Part shown: in pieces, positions 63,101 to 64,000 of the stretch
How the letters are laid out: the number at the start of each line of letters is the position of its first letter
Position numbering within the stretch: the stretch's first letter is position 1
Source of the DNA: Bugulina stolonifera
Lineage: Eukaryota > Bryozoa > Gymnolaemata > Cheilostomatida > Bugulidae
Assembly (NCBI GenBank): GCA_935421135.1
Contig: OW285195.1
Span: forward strand, 14,646,158 to 14,710,157
Direction of reading: 5' to 3'
DNA: 64,000 bases
Made by a program: the position numbers and the translations under genes
The notes under the pieces: model-generated
What the model was told of the DNA's origin: nothing
What the model saw: only the letters and a program-made list of their open reading frames with translations
Databases searched by the model: none

Positions 63101-64000
63101 TACAACTAGAGAAATAAGTGTATTTGTGAAAATATTTTTGTGACAGATTAGAATAGGTAACATTGACTGTTATTGCTCCGAGTAACAATATTGTATTGTC
63201 CCACTATTAGTTTATGAATGTGACATGACATGGTATGACAATAACGATACGTCACATTTATAATACTTATTCTTCGTTACATGATGCACATCGTGTAAAT
63301 TGTCCTCGAAATAATGTTTCTCACCTTAGTAGGCCTCGTTAGCAGTCAAGGCATGATGATGAGATAGATAAGTTTGATTCAAAATAAGCACAATGTGAGT
63401 TTTTTTGGACTAAGTTTACAAAGAGTCCAATTTTAGAAGTTCCAGAAGTGCAATGAAGTTTAGTGGAATAATTGTTGTCAATTTTTTATTTTGAACTAGT
63501 ACGTGTAACACAACAACTGTATTTCACTTTGAGTATAAAAGTGAAAGCTTCTAATTTTGGTATAATTTTACCATTTTTGTAACATGTATATACATGTAGG
63601 TTGCAATATGCATGCCAACTGTACATACATGTAGATAGTATTCTAGACAATCTTGCTCACATTACTACTGTATAACTATAACATTTATCAATATAATGTA
63701 TCCTCCACGCCAGGTGCAAATAACTAAAAATATGTTAAGGCAGCAAGAGTGAACAAGTACAAAGCTGCTTTATTTTATCTAAGGGCATCTTCTGATACAA
63801 CCTACCCATAAGCTGTTTGAGGTGTATCTAGCCCCAGCCATAATAGTTTCTCAAAGTATGGAACTTAGTCTTGATATTGTGGATGTGATATTATTTGCTA
63901 AAGATGCTGTGCAATTATGTAGTTTTGTTTTTGGCAAAACAATTAGCACAAGTAGCTAAATAATAGATAATGGCATGATGAGATAAATAAGAAAATTATT
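60102..64000. other. No recognisable gene; possibly intron 1 of copy C
   Basis: AT-rich sequence with scattered short palindromic acatgta words (for example near 61444 and 63590). I find no supported coding exon, RNA gene or clear element. If the exon at 59951 is real, this is its first intron. Confidence 0.45.

Noticed and set aside
1..64000. tRNA genes
   Set aside because: Scanning by eye for paired A- and B-box words found no candidate with a plausible cloverleaf. A dedicated search (tRNAscan-SE) would be decisive.

Overview
The window is nuclear DNA from a metazoan, most likely an aquatic invertebrate. Every gene I could rebuild has short exons with GT-AG introns and conserved phases. 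Non-coding DNA is AT-rich, full of tacatgta-type words, small foldback elements and minisatellites. A 5S rRNA of ordinary animal type is present. Nothing bacterial or viral is visible. I cannot name the phylum: the gene content would fit a mollusc, another lophotrochozoan or a sponge. Exon coordinates come from reading splice signals and checking phase by hand; no transcript data were available.

Layout. 1-10550: two large paralogous receptor genes, head to head (minus copy 1-3624, its 3' end outside the window; plus copy 5085-10550). Each has a long cysteine-rich ectodomain with somatomedin-B-like modules; the plus copy is complete and ends in a seven-helix membrane domain. 10551-16469: intergenic DNA with transposon relics, including a hAT-like non-autonomous element. 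16470-23866 (+): a single-pass protein with a SUEL-type galactose-binding lectin domain, a CUB domain, a stalk, a membrane helix and a short tail. 25892-30342 (-): an eight-exon gene of uncertain identity, weakly like proteasome assembly chaperone 1. 31273-33729 (-): SZRD1, a SUZ/SUZ-C RNA-binding protein. 35609-41384 (+): a PXYLP1-like histidine phosphatase; its third intron holds a hAT-like element carrying a 5S rRNA gene. 41829-45119 (-): DNTTIP2/Fcf2, a pre-rRNA processing factor, tail to tail with the phosphatase. 49628-55437 (+): a second PXYLP1-like gene. 59951-60101 (+): a probable first exon of a third, continuing past the window.

Main themes. There are two local gene families: inverted GPCR-like receptors, and tandem xylose-phosphatase-like enzymes. 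Both show mosaic identity, with near-identical blocks set inside otherwise diverged paralogs, which suggests gene conversion. In the phosphatases the shared block is exactly the exon holding the catalytic His-Asp pair. In the receptors it covers exon 2 and everything from mid-exon 3 through exon 4. The most unusual single object is the 645-bp hAT-like element carrying a complete-looking 5S rRNA gene. The receptors, the lectin-CUB protein and the phosphatases (glycosaminoglycan-linker biology in vertebrates) all point to cell-surface or extracellular functions. I infer no shared regulation.
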